DNA of 24,155 bases from a virus. The notes under the pieces are model-generated. The model did not search any database. It saw only the letters and a list, made by a program, of their open reading frames with translations, and had not been told where the DNA came from. The stretch spans positions 1-24,155 of the IMG/VR virus record IMGVR_UViG_3300043772_000121. The stretch is one strand, 5' to 3'. Position 1 is the first letter of the stretch, and each line of letters starts with the position of its first letter. Of this stretch, positions 18,001-24,093 are shown piece after piece. A program made the translations under genes and the position numbers.

Positions 18001-21000
18001 TGTTGCTTCAAGGTTTAATAATCTTCCAGGCTGGAATGCAGTATCTGAAAATAAAGTTTGTAATATTCTAGGAGTTCTTGGGTCTGCTGGAAGGAATTTT
18101 GGTGAAACATTTTTAAGTGTTCCGTCAGCCTGAGCATTAAGAACTCGCTGATCTAACTCTACTGCCTTGGCAAGAAGCGCTCTTTCTTGTGCATTTTTTG
18201 GATGCTCTCCTCTTGCCATAAAATCTGCTGCTTTTCTGTATTCAGCCTTTTCTGCATCAGTTAAGTTAAGAATATTTTCATTAAGGATTGCTGTGGCTCT
18301 GCCCTTAGCATTCATATAATTATTTAATATTCTTGCATCGTATAGTGCCTGGCCAGTTTTCATCTTCTTTGCGCCAGAGGTTGAACCAGTAACTTCTTGT
18401 TTTATGTGTGAAAGATTTTCTCTTAATAAATCCCTGACTTCATCTGGAGAATACCCAAGAGCGAGCATTGCTCTTCCTGTTTTTGTTTTAAGAGGATCTC
18501 CAACTCTCTTGTTGTAATCTTCTATTTCTTTTCTTGCAAAAGGTCTTACAACTTTGCTTGTGTTTGCAACTCCGCCTCCTGCTGCTTTTCCAGTTGACCT
18601 TAAGTCTGTTCTGAATGCCGATAAACTACCGAACCTTCCAGAAAACTTTCCACCAGAAACAAATCTTCCATCGGCATCTGGAGCAACGCCCATTCTATAC
18701 ATAACGTTATTAAGTACTTGTTCTTTTGTTCTTGCATACTTTGCTCTGCCATTAGGATCTGCTTTAAACGCATCTAGGTCATCTGGATGAATATATTTTG
18801 TTACACCATCAACATTAATAGGAGTCATCTTAGAAATTTCATTTAAGAATGTTGATTGTTTTGGTGCAAACCTTCTTTCCTTCATTGAAGGAGGAACAGG
18901 AACCTTTCCGCCATCCCATGCTGCTTTTATTACTCTTGCTCTTTCAGGATCTAGAGTATCAAGTTTTCTTCTAAATTCACTTTCTACGCTTCTTCTTAAA
19001 TCATTTCTTCTTGACTGATCTTCTAATGGGGAAGCAAGAGCATACCTATTTAGTTGTTCTTTTATTTCAGATCTTGATGCATCTGGAATTTCACCAGCCA
19101 TAAGTTTTTTAATACCTTCTCCTGCACGAGCATGTATTGGCTGAAGTGATGCCCAATCAGTATTCTTACCTGCTTTAAGTCTTTCAAGCATATTTCCATA
19201 TACAACTTTTTCAGTTGGGTCTAAATCTTTATCCCAAGATTTTAAAAGTTTTTCTAGTCTTGGTATTGATTTATTAATTTCTGCCTTTATTGCTGCATCA
19301 TACTGGGCTGGCTTCATTCCTGCAGCAATACCTGATGTTTCTTGTGCAAAGAACTTCTTTGCTCCACCCTTTACACCAAGAAGATTTATTATTGCTTGTT
19401 GCTCCATGCTTGGCATTGCTTTAGCAAAATCTCTAAATCCAGATGCTTTATCAAATACTCCAGCAGTTCCAACATCTGATAAGACATTACCAGAAAGATT
19501 TGCTTTCTGTAAATCTTTATCTCCTCTAAGTGTTGAAGCAACTAACTGCTTAATCATGTCAGACTTTGTAAACTTTTCAGTGGCTGATGCTATTCTTGGA
19601 TCATATGGGGACTCAATAACTATAAACTTTCTTTGCCCTGATGGATCAGTTGGGTCTAGCATTGTCTTAATACTTTGTTTTGGAGATACCAGTCCGTGAA
19701 CTTCTCTTGCAATCTGTGTAGCACGTACTTCTGCTAATGCAGTCTTTTCATCTATTGTTGGTTTTACTACTACAACTTGTCCGTTAGGTTTTCTGTATAC
19801 CCCGCCAACTCCACGTGCAGGGAAACTTCTTCCAGAAAATGGCTGAAGAAGTGTTCCAAAATTAGTAGGTGGCAGTGATCCAAATCTTCCAGATTTTACA
19901 GTGTTAGATATTTTTTCTAATATTTGTCTAGACTGTGATGCCTCTGCTGCTGACTTTGGCATACCAACAAATACTGCTCCAGACTGGCTTTCTGAATGTA
20001 GACTAGAAGAAACTTTTTTAGAACCTTGTTGGACTCTTTGTATTTTAAGATCTTGTAAAGACATATTTGCAGGACCAGCAGGAATTCTTCCAGACATAAA
20101 ACCTGGAACCTTGTCATTAAACATTGCAGTTATAAGACCTCTATACTTGTCTGTAGTCTTTGTAGGAATAACTGCTTCTCCTGGAGAAAGCATTGCAGGA
20201 ACAACATCTCCAGCACCCTTTGGTCCTGGAACAGTTAAAACCCCATCTTTATATTTTCTAACTGGAGGCAACTTTCCTACTGCTCTTTTTGCTCCTCCCA
20301 TTCCCCCAGCAAATAACGCTGGGTTTTGAGATGCCATAGACCTCATCTGTGTACTTAGCGAATTATAAGATGAAGCAAGAGCATTAACAGATCCTGCTTC
20401 AACATTAAAGACTTCAATCAGCCTTGTGTGGGTTTGATGTAACTGTTGAGAAGAAGCGGCATTTTCTATCTGCTCTTGGGTCATGTAGTTAAAGCCTGCA
20501 CCCATTACACTTGTTTGTCCGTTTAGTTTTGCTATTCCTCCACGAAGCATTGAAAAGAATTTAATAACATTTGCAATACCGTTTGCAAGCAAACCAAACG
20601 TCATAAGAATAATTGGTCCAAGACCAGCAACTGCACCTACAATAATTGCAATAACTTTTTTTGTGCCATCGCTAAGTCCATTAAACTTTTCAAAGATATC
20701 ACCAAAAAATTTAACAACTGGAGTTAATGCTTCAAGGAATATTTTTCCTAATGGCATGATTGTTTGCTTAAACTGTTCTATTGCTGCTTGGAATTTAACA
20801 CCAACTGAGTCTTCAATTTTTTTCATTTCTCTTTCAGAAAGAATTGCTAACTCTTCTACTGATGCACCTGCTAGGTTAAGCGCTCTAGAAGCCTGCGTAC
20901 CATCTTTTGTTACGTTTTGAAACAGTGTTGATAGACGTGAGAACTGAAACTTTCCAAACATTTGCTCAATTGCTCGTGCACGGTTAAGGGGGTCTAGTGT

Positions 21001-22308
21001 ATCTAGTGCTTGTGCAAAACCAATAACAGTTGATTTAATATCTCCAGCATTTGCCTCAACAATTCCACGAATATTAACGCCAAGATTGCCTAAAAACTTT
21101 GCTGCTTTATCAGATGGATTAATTAAAGATGCAAGACCAGACTTAAGTGCGTTAGCGCCTTCTGATGCATTAATTCCACCTTCTTTCATTGCAGTCAGGA
21201 AGAATGCAAGATCTTCAACAGTTCCTCCAAGTTGTTTTACAACAGGGGCTGCTTTTGGAATTGCAATAGTTAAATCTTCAATAGATAGTAAAGTTTGGTT
21301 TTCTACTGCGTTAAGAAAGTCAATCTTTTTTGCAAGTTCTTCACTTGAAATACCAAATGCACTCTGTAAAGAGATGGTTGTTTCTAGTGCTTGCTGTTGT
21401 TCTATTTGACCAAGAACTGCTAACTTTGTTGCTGTTTCAACTTGAGCATTTAATGCTGATCCTGTAAAACCTGCTGCTGCAGCAGTTGCTGCCATTTCAA
21501 CAGTCTTGGTTACTGATACACCGTACTTTGTATACTCTGTTGCTAATTTTCTAATATTTTCTACTGCTTTATCTGTTTCTGCATCATTAGTAAAAGCATC
21601 TCCATATACACGCTTAAACTTTACAATCTCAGTTTCAAGTTCTCTAAATGTTTTTGCTGCCATGCTACCAAATAAGGCAAGTGGCATTGTAAGACCAACC
21701 ATAAGTTGGCGACCTGCCCACTGAGTATTCTTACCAAAGTTCAGGAGTTGTGTTGATCCTTGCTTTAGTAACTGATTTAAGAACTGCTGTCTTTGTGCAG
21801 CATACTGAATTCGTGTTCCAAGTTCTGTAAACTTTCCATTAGCCATTGCAAGGCTTTTTGGCATAATCCTGATTGCATCCATAAATCCAGAATTGGATTT
21901 GTTCATCTGGATATACTGTGCTTGTAAAGCCTTTACTCTATCTCTACGAGCACGATTTATAATCTCTCGCTCTTGTGCAAATGCCTTGCCCATAACACGG
22001 GTATTGGCAGTTGCTGCTGCCATTGTGTATCTATAGTACTCACGAAGAGATAATTTATTTTTTTCTAGTGCAGAAGTAAATGCAAGTGTGCTTCCTGCTA
22101 CCTTAACCTGGCTTGCAGAAAATTTTCCTGTAGCACCTATAGATTGTAGTAGTTGAGCGTTTAAACCTTTTTGAGCATTTGAAGCAGCCAGGTTGCCCTC
22201 AGCAAGAGACTGATGAAACCTGCTGAGGCCTGCCTGAAGTGAACGAAGTTGTGCAAGGGCGGCAGCCGTATTAAAATTAATATTTATATTAGAATTTACA
22301 TCTGCCAT
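12010..22308 (-). CDS. Giant tail tape measure protein
   Basis: A 3432-residue tape measure protein, which sets tail length and is released during DNA entry. Residues about 216-490 form a typical phage tape measure domain (FRELETEIVKFKRVYGDAF, GGINASEGANALKSGLASL). Hydrophobic segments lie near 545-583 and 1655-1722, the second preceded by a very basic, Ala/Gln/Arg/Lys-rich coiled-coil-like stretch (about 1487-1650). TPGE-type repeats occur near 688-725, 2998-3040 and 3344-3386. Segments near 812-1045 and 3140-3310 look globular rather than rod-like (see findings). The ATG is preceded by AGGGAAG about 10 bases away. The stop overlaps the next gene's start as TAATG. At the usual 1.5 angstrom per residue, the full length would give a tail near 500 nm, less if inserts do not contribute. 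Confidence 0.93.
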   Translation of the reverse strand: MADVNSNININFNTAAALAQLRSLQAGLSRFHQSLAEGNLAASNAQKGLNAQLLQSIGATGKFSASQVKVAGSTLAFTSALEKNKLSLREYYRYTMAAATANTRVMGKAFAQEREIINRARRDRVKALQAQYIQMNKSNSGFMDAIRIMPKSLAMANGKFTELGTRIQYAAQRQQFLNQLLKQGSTQLLNFGKNTQWAGRQLMVGLTMPLALFGSMAAKTFRELETEIVKFKRVYGDAFTNDAETDKAVENIRKLATEYTKYGVSVTKTVEMAATAAAAGFTGSALNAQVETATKLAVLGQIEQQQALETTISLQSAFGISSEELAKKIDFLNAVENQTLLSIEDLTIAIPKAAPVVKQLGGTVEDLAFFLTAMKEGGINASEGANALKSGLASLINPSDKAAKFLGNLGVNIRGIVEANAGDIKSTVIGFAQALDTLDPLNRARAIEQMFGKFQFSRLSTLFQNVTKDGTQASRALNLAGASVEELAILSEREMKKIEDSVGVKFQAAIEQFKQTIMPLGKIFLEALTPVVKFFGDIFEKFNGLSDGTKKVIAIIVGAVAGLGPIILMTFGLLANGIANVIKFFSMLRGGIAKLNGQTSVMGAGFNYMTQEQIENAASSQQLHQTHTRLIEVFNVEAGSVNALASSYNSLSTQMRSMASQNPALFAGGMGGAKRAVGKLPPVRKYKDGVLTVPGPKGAGDVVPAMLSPGEAVIPTKTTDKYRGLITAMFNDKVPGFMSGRIPAGPANMSLQDLKIQRVQQGSKKVSSSLHSESQSGAVFVGMPKSAAEASQSRQILEKISNTVKSGRFGSLPPTNFGTLLQPFSGRSFPARGVGGVYRKPNGQVVVVKPTIDEKTALAEVRATQIAREVHGLVSPKQSIKTMLDPTDPSGQRKFIVIESPYDPRIASATEKFTKSDMIKQLVASTLRGDKDLQKANLSGNVLSDVGTAGVFDKASGFRDFAKAMPSMEQQAIINLLGVKGGAKKFFAQETSGIAAGMKPAQYDAAIKAEINKSIPRLEKLLKSWDKDLDPTEKVVYGNMLERLKAGKNTDWASLQPIHARAGEGIKKLMAGEIPDASRSEIKEQLNRYALASPLEDQSRRNDLRRSVESEFRRKLDTLDPERARVIKAAWDGGKVPVPPSMKERRFAPKQSTFLNEISKMTPINVDGVTKYIHPDDLDAFKADPNGRAKYARTKEQVLNNVMYRMGVAPDADGRFVSGGKFSGRFGSLSAFRTDLRSTGKAAGGGVANTSKVVRPFARKEIEDYNKRVGDPLKTKTGRAMLALGYSPDEVRDLLRENLSHIKQEVTGSTSGAKKMKTGQALYDARILNNYMNAKGRATAILNENILNLTDAEKAEYRKAADFMARGEHPKNAQERALLAKAVELDQRVLNAQADGTLKNVSPKFLPADPRTPRILQTLFSDTAFQPGRLLNLEATTADEVFVGAKKGESVTDPEARTTKKIGNRNSSPMPDGVVPVDSKGKVTKDDRLVKKKKKQTVTTKNQTKRLIRVKGFEEGDATVGKTRLKNPTVKQGELALRLREKGFTQSQIDRTLKKFAETELRNKERQVKAAEKAARTEAARQKEQAAIQKKQTEAARARYVEEQRRQELNRQQALNYDAAVKEGQKRELKAQKQTKRAEIKNRRNLRQEKVGRVSGGAAMALGTIGTGMLMSGNTSGGMAMMGASAVAGIAPMLTNPVGAVAAGLLALAGTVYAFNAAMKKAREEGIALGNAMSMTNAKLIALSEITQRVSASEAADKKRQDRLSGGTEKQRKVGQTILDSEFGKSLLADVNTQAKAGMSSQEIGKNVGVQLSSAMLSGVITSEQARSMSMALGNQLKDYPLSANIVGEIIKITGPNGENILKDPIKVALDIDKKTFKTSQKMVNFAQQQNFAKSYGGKGGTQGEAFSAIKGEKGYIQQRLALVNPAIYQDFFDPKKSGLDKTLSILTFGITSAFFQIRDANAQTNKIRAAGAQLMIQEFQSNQQLIDSLNKQYDIKLKTAKTEKEISEIEAERKKALDALNAQNKTQLNMILSSKDAIGDTGWNAAIKGAVDTLYKEGPMAELKNVALTELSALENSSFKTQMQLEFASNLIDPMTLLELLNNPNYQTAFDLLVTTTLGGDTAEGSVISQLLSKAGLKTESKTIILNLLNNKGDAYDPKDITDAVDILSKIQETYGITLDINTDSESKIQRIADMVNALAGKTSVTKLELEAMAIEDPRYQYIVDNWATLVGDGKTITRTMLLNIETLVGDKNVVDAYLQAAGSPKDIERVARSRQLGIPEVTQDVNQKAAVYFAENPSKLTEILGNGIVPPDLTKTKGADPLDFLKDLAMGLKQVRDNAFNALSPIESLLAAFRDKKTKQNAFALFDGIQNRLLKLGTGEGLRGAIESMSAEDFSKIAAYTGNKALFTFEKDKPRSKDTITGLTETGKAVDQGYKERDMGNFKLANDVAIAGVKEQTKAYNMLISGGLSASEALDVVADKSQAAAIAAGTIKKGTPEWDDYVRLIKESNTALERQAVLNKIIRANEDFAMYKKMPKLVSQMKAFGYSADQIDAVLGDPALAKELMADLKDGKLDAEEIATLLNNIEKEKIIDIQVKLNKGDLAGAASAGRQIVEDYFAAEEELVMTSKEAMDIKKNDVLIAGVEREIDPFLKEVADATEAINDANRSLEMNPLFGDRAIQKIQDENSSLSNDLTVISNAAEKVNKRYDDQAEALQKVSDINQNILDQQKQQIGLADAITSGDISAAARAVQEMRAGNASRFADAQRQALQQARENALGSLTGPKSGLTQDQINQKQYENSQRIYAMENDPARLTILKQIQAKQDEIYNTEENKIEPRQAIIDSYIEENKKSQDIIDKNIRNIKFYGDTKDAWNRINAEIDYFAAAQAAADNPDALAGLLAAADTLKTKWDDILAKMSAYAKGVPAEVALSKATLLKVKTEEEKKAEEIIAQAAKIVADDKFKEEAVRRTQGFNAPIGKIERSLAGYAKGGMVSNFFARGGYASGTDTVPAMLTPGEYVLTKDAVEKYGIEHLDAMNVGKYADGGKVYANVNPSNPSRKTPNSGSSSSYKNTSSAVGMGLSQGFSASLLEFLGIKGLQQTVNKIFKGGKDKGLNNLYSGSPNNWDYLNAALLPLNFTASAPKAITGAKQMSPIAKKLEALNFMTRAIHNSHNPNLINQLVHPSKYPGSSSNALGDFTHFATNPEYQALNPGRYGPFEYKPKLNLGAVTAVLRSKGFASQDEMKKYGYFYGTATAKYGDEGIQAAIKDGFIGMKYGYGKNDPTAEQFSSFFTGDLKNPLGSLVKMEEADSLLVKAIKASGILKDKKDPGRMLLKSKGGLVPKYFASGGYAMGTDTVPSMLTPGEFVMSKYAVDKYGVENMKAINSGSSVGDSVYNYNLNLNVKSDANPDDIARAVMVQIKSVDAQRIRGARF
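12151..12279 (-). repeat. Tape measure TPGE repeat, copy 3
   Basis: This encodes residues 3344-3386, beginning FASGGYAMGTDTVPSMLTPG and running on through AVDKYG, near the C-terminus of the tape measure protein. It is a direct repeat of the sequence at 13189-13317, about 1.04 kb away. Confidence 0.8.
13189..13317 (-). repeat. Tape measure TPGE repeat, copy 2
   Basis: This encodes residues 2998-3040, beginning FARGGYASGTDTVPAMLTPGE and running on through AVEKYG. It aligns without gaps over 43 residues to copy 3 at about 29 identities by eye, and the DNA is also visibly similar. Copies 2 and 3 bracket a globular segment of about 300 residues. Confidence 0.8.
20130..20247 (-). repeat. Tape measure PGE repeat, divergent copy 1
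   Basis: This encodes residues about 688-725 of the tape measure protein, with core GDVVPAMLSPGEAVIP. It is a divergent relative of the two C-terminal copies, sharing the VPAML-PGE-V core. It lies shortly before the kinase-like segment. Such PGE motifs are common in tape measure proteins, and their function is not known to me. Confidence 0.6.
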
Positions 22309-22327
22309 ATTCTATGCACTTCCCTAT

Positions 22328-22669
22328 TTATTTATTTAACGAATTAAGCAATGTTCCTGCTTCAGAGTTTTGAAGCCCTGATGCTACATCGATAATTTGA
22401 TATACAGTTGGAAGGTCTAGAAGATCTTCTAGTGCTTCCCTGTCTTCTGCCAATTCTGGCTTGAATTGCTTTAGTGCAATCTGTGCACAATCAATAAGAA
22501 TATCCATTGACTTATCGTTATCTTCTGAGGCCTCTGAGAGTAGGGCAAACTTAGCCATAAAAGGTCTAAGTAGTGATAACTTAAGTGGTCTTACTGAAAG
22601 TTCTGTCCCGTCGATTAATGTAATAGTCTTACCGCTTGTAGTCTTATTTGTTGAAGGCTTGTCAGCCAT
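22328..22669 (-). CDS. Tail assembly chaperone, short form (G-like)
   Basis: A 113-residue protein encoded directly before the tape measure gene. It contains only the domain shared with the long chaperone: DGTELSVRPLK, a conserved CAQI motif, LEDLLDLPTVYQIIDVASG, then a short tail. Its position and size correspond to the G protein of lambda-type phages, which coats the tape measure during tail assembly together with a smaller amount of G-T. Here it is its own gene rather than the unshifted product of a longer one. It has its own candidate promoter and a very strong Shine-Dalgarno. The stop is 19 bases before the tape measure ATG. The paralogy is read directly from sequence; the chaperone role is from family knowledge and position. 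Confidence 0.78.
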   Translation of the reverse strand: MADKPSTNKTTSGKTITLIDGTELSVRPLKLSLLRPFMAKFALLSEASEDNDKSMDILIDCAQIALKQFKPELAEDREALEDLLDLPTVYQIIDVASGLQNSEAGTLLNSLNK

Positions 22670-22674
22670 AGTCT

Positions 22675-22682
22675 TCCTCCTT
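22675..22682 (-). promoter_or_regulatory. Near-perfect Shine-Dalgarno of the short chaperone gene
   Basis: AAGGAGGA lies five bases before the ATG at 22669. It is the strongest ribosome binding site seen in the window and contrasts with the absence of one before the long paralog, suggesting the short form is made in large excess. Confidence 0.8.
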
Positions 22683-22697
22683 ATAGGTTAACAGTTA

Positions 22698-22706
22698 ATT
22701 ATACCA
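22698..22706 (-). promoter_or_regulatory. Candidate extended -10 promoter for the short chaperone gene
   Basis: The minus strand reads TGGTATAAT, an exact extended -10 consensus. The TAA stop of the long chaperone gene lies inside the hexamer. A start about seven bases downstream would leave a leader of about 20 bases carrying a strong Shine-Dalgarno before the short chaperone ATG at 22669. No clear -35 hexamer is seen, as is common for extended -10 promoters. Confidence 0.45.
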
Positions 22707-23403
22707 CGCTGGAGGGTGTAGATTCATCTAATTTTTCATAGGTTAAGCCCATGCCAATTCCAAACCCTGCTTTTTGTGCATTGATTCCTTGGAGTGCAAC
22801 AATATCTTTTGAGTCTGCTGCTTGACCTCCACTAAAGACTCTAGCCTTCATTTCTTCCCAGGCATCTTGTTTACCACTTGACTTATCTAAATCAACACCC
22901 TGCATGGCAGCAAGAAATTTCTTATTAGAGTAGTCAAGATCTCTTTTAACCTTAAGGGTTGCCATTACCTCTGGCATCGACATTGATGATTCTAGTTCAT
23001 CGTAGTCTTTCCAAATCCCCAGCAAAAATACCTCTGACTCTATCTCTGCTAAATCTAATTCATCCCAGGAAGATCCACTATCTGTTGCTTGAGCCTTTAC
23101 TGGTTCTTCTGATTTTTCATTTATTTTAATACCTGCTGAATAATCTAATAGTTTATATATTGTCGGCATATCAATATTATCTTCTAGTTGTTCCTGAGTC
23201 TTTATGCTTGGATAGTATTGCCTCATTGTTATTGTTGCACATTTACACAAAGCATTAATTGCCTCAATATCGTTTGTTGCTTTTTTTACATTTTCAAATT
23301 CGTCTAAGAATAACTTTAAGTATTTTATTTTTAATGGGATAATATATAGTTCTGTTCCATCGAACAACTCAATGATTGAGGTTTTATATATTTCTGTAGG
23401 CAT
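22699..23403 (-). CDS. Tail assembly chaperone, long form (G-T-like)
   Basis: A 234-residue protein between the tail tube and tape measure genes, where tail assembly chaperones that coat the tape measure are encoded. Residues about 1-90 (DGTELYIIPLK near the start, LEDNIDMPTIYKLLDYSAG near the end) match the whole of the next gene product, at roughly 28 of 78 aligned positions by eye. A unique C-terminal part follows, rich in acidic and amphipathic segments (WDELDLAEIESEVFLLGIW, FGIGMGLTYEKL), the place of the T extension in lambda-type systems. The ATG at 23403 was chosen because the longer reading begins with TTG inside the hairpin stem. No Shine-Dalgarno is present. It ends V-V-stop encoded by GTGGTATAA, which overlaps the promoter-like box of the next gene. 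Confidence 0.75.
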   Translation of the reverse strand: MPTEIYKTSIIELFDGTELYIIPLKIKYLKLFLDEFENVKKATNDIEAINALCKCATITMRQYYPSIKTQEQLEDNIDMPTIYKLLDYSAGIKINEKSEEPVKAQATDSGSSWDELDLAEIESEVFLLGIWKDYDELESSMSMPEVMATLKVKRDLDYSNKKFLAAMQGVDLDKSSGKQDAWEEMKARVFSGGQAADSKDIVALQGINAQKAGFGIGMGLTYEKLDESTPSSVV

Positions 23404-23409
23404 TATATA

Positions 23410-23418
23410 AGTATACCA
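23410..23418 (-). promoter_or_regulatory. Candidate extended -10 promoter for the long chaperone gene
   Basis: The minus strand reads TGGTATACT, an extended -10 box (TGn plus a TATAAT-like hexamer), followed by six bases and then the ATG of the long chaperone gene at 23403. No Shine-Dalgarno precedes that ATG, so transcription starting at or near the ATG would give a leaderless mRNA. No convincing -35 box is seen. The site lies just after the UUCG hairpin, which fits a new transcription start after partial termination. Confidence 0.4.
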
Positions 23419-23422
23419 AACA

Positions 23423-23454
23423 GAAAGGCCCAACCCCGAAGGATTGAGCCTCTC
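23423..23454 (-). terminator. UUCG-capped hairpin after the tail tube gene
   Basis: In minus-strand RNA, GAGAGGCTCAATCC pairs with GGGTTGGGCCTTTC around a TTCG loop closed by C-G, giving 14 base pairs including three G-U wobbles. The wobbles make the hairpin good only in the minus-strand transcript, which supports a role in RNA. It begins about 16 bases after the tail tube stop. The downstream tract (TGTTTGG) is only weakly U-rich, so it may be a partial terminator or a 3'-end stabiliser for the tube mRNA rather than a complete terminator. Confidence 0.65.
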
Positions 23455-23469
23455 ATATATTAAGTTATA

Positions 23470-24093
23470 TTATGCTGCTGGGATGGTACGATCTACGATC
23501 TTACCGTATGATGCATCATCATTTGGAAGAAGACGGAATGATACTTCGAACATTGTCGCTTCATCTCTCTTTGCAGATACTGTAACGCTCTCAATTGAGA
23601 GTGCACGATATGCTACGTAAACTCTTTCGAGTTCATCTGATGCTGCACACTCGCCAGTTCCTGGACCAACGGCAACCAAACCACGCTCGACAGGGCATTC
23701 GCCGATGTCTCCTGCTGAAAGATTAAGTGTTGGGTTTCCTGATACTGTTGCTAGATCATCATCTTTGCCTGCTAGTGCAAACAAAAGGTTTTCTAGTGTT
23801 GATTCTGCGAATGTAGTATTTAGGTTTACTTGCATGCCTTGCTTAAACAACTTAGCAACGTCAAGAACCTGATCTACTGCAACCTCACCAAAGTCAGGCT
23901 GGAATTGAATTTCCAAACCGTTCATTGTGTATCCAACGTTACGGAAATCGGCATCATTAGACAAAGTTGTCTTGTATGATGTTCCTGCTACGTATGCTGG
24001 AAGGGCTGCGTCTGTAAGTACGCCTGCTTCATGTGTGAAGAGGGCTGCTGCGCCAACAATAATATTGTTGCTGCTACCACGTGTATATGCCAT
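23470..24093 (-). CDS. Major tail tube protein
   Basis: A 207-residue protein with the size, composition and position of a siphovirus tail tube subunit, the protein that stacks in rings around the tape measure to form the tail. It begins MAYTRGSSNNIIVGAAALF and has alternating beta-strand-like segments and a C-terminal strand region (SVTVSAKRDEATMFEVSFRLL) typical of tube proteins. It sits upstream of the chaperones and tape measure, the usual order. The ATG has a good Shine-Dalgarno (AGAGGTG, 6 bases away). The gene looks visibly richer in G and C than its neighbours, as expected for a highly expressed structural gene. A UUCG hairpin follows its stop. The family is assigned from position and general features, not from a diagnostic motif. 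Confidence 0.75.
   Translation of the reverse strand: MAYTRGSSNNIIVGAAALFTHEAGVLTDAALPAYVAGTSYKTTLSNDADFRNVGYTMNGLEIQFQPDFGEVAVDQVLDVAKLFKQGMQVNLNTTFAESTLENLLFALAGKDDDLATVSGNPTLNLSAGDIGECPVERGLVAVGPGTGECAASDELERVYVAYRALSIESVTVSAKRDEATMFEVSFRLLPNDDASYGKIVDRTIPAA

Noticed and set aside
23070-23120. Possible -1 frameshift in the long chaperone gene at an A-rich stretch (GAAAAATC)
   Set aside because: The -1 frame would end after about a dozen codons, giving a G-like product, but no X-XXY-YYZ heptamer is present and a separate short gene already exists.
23404-23433. A longer start (TTG at 23433) for the long chaperone gene
   Set aside because: It would start inside the hairpin stem, has no ribosome site and adds ten residues without counterpart in the paralog. 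The ATG at 23403 is preferred.
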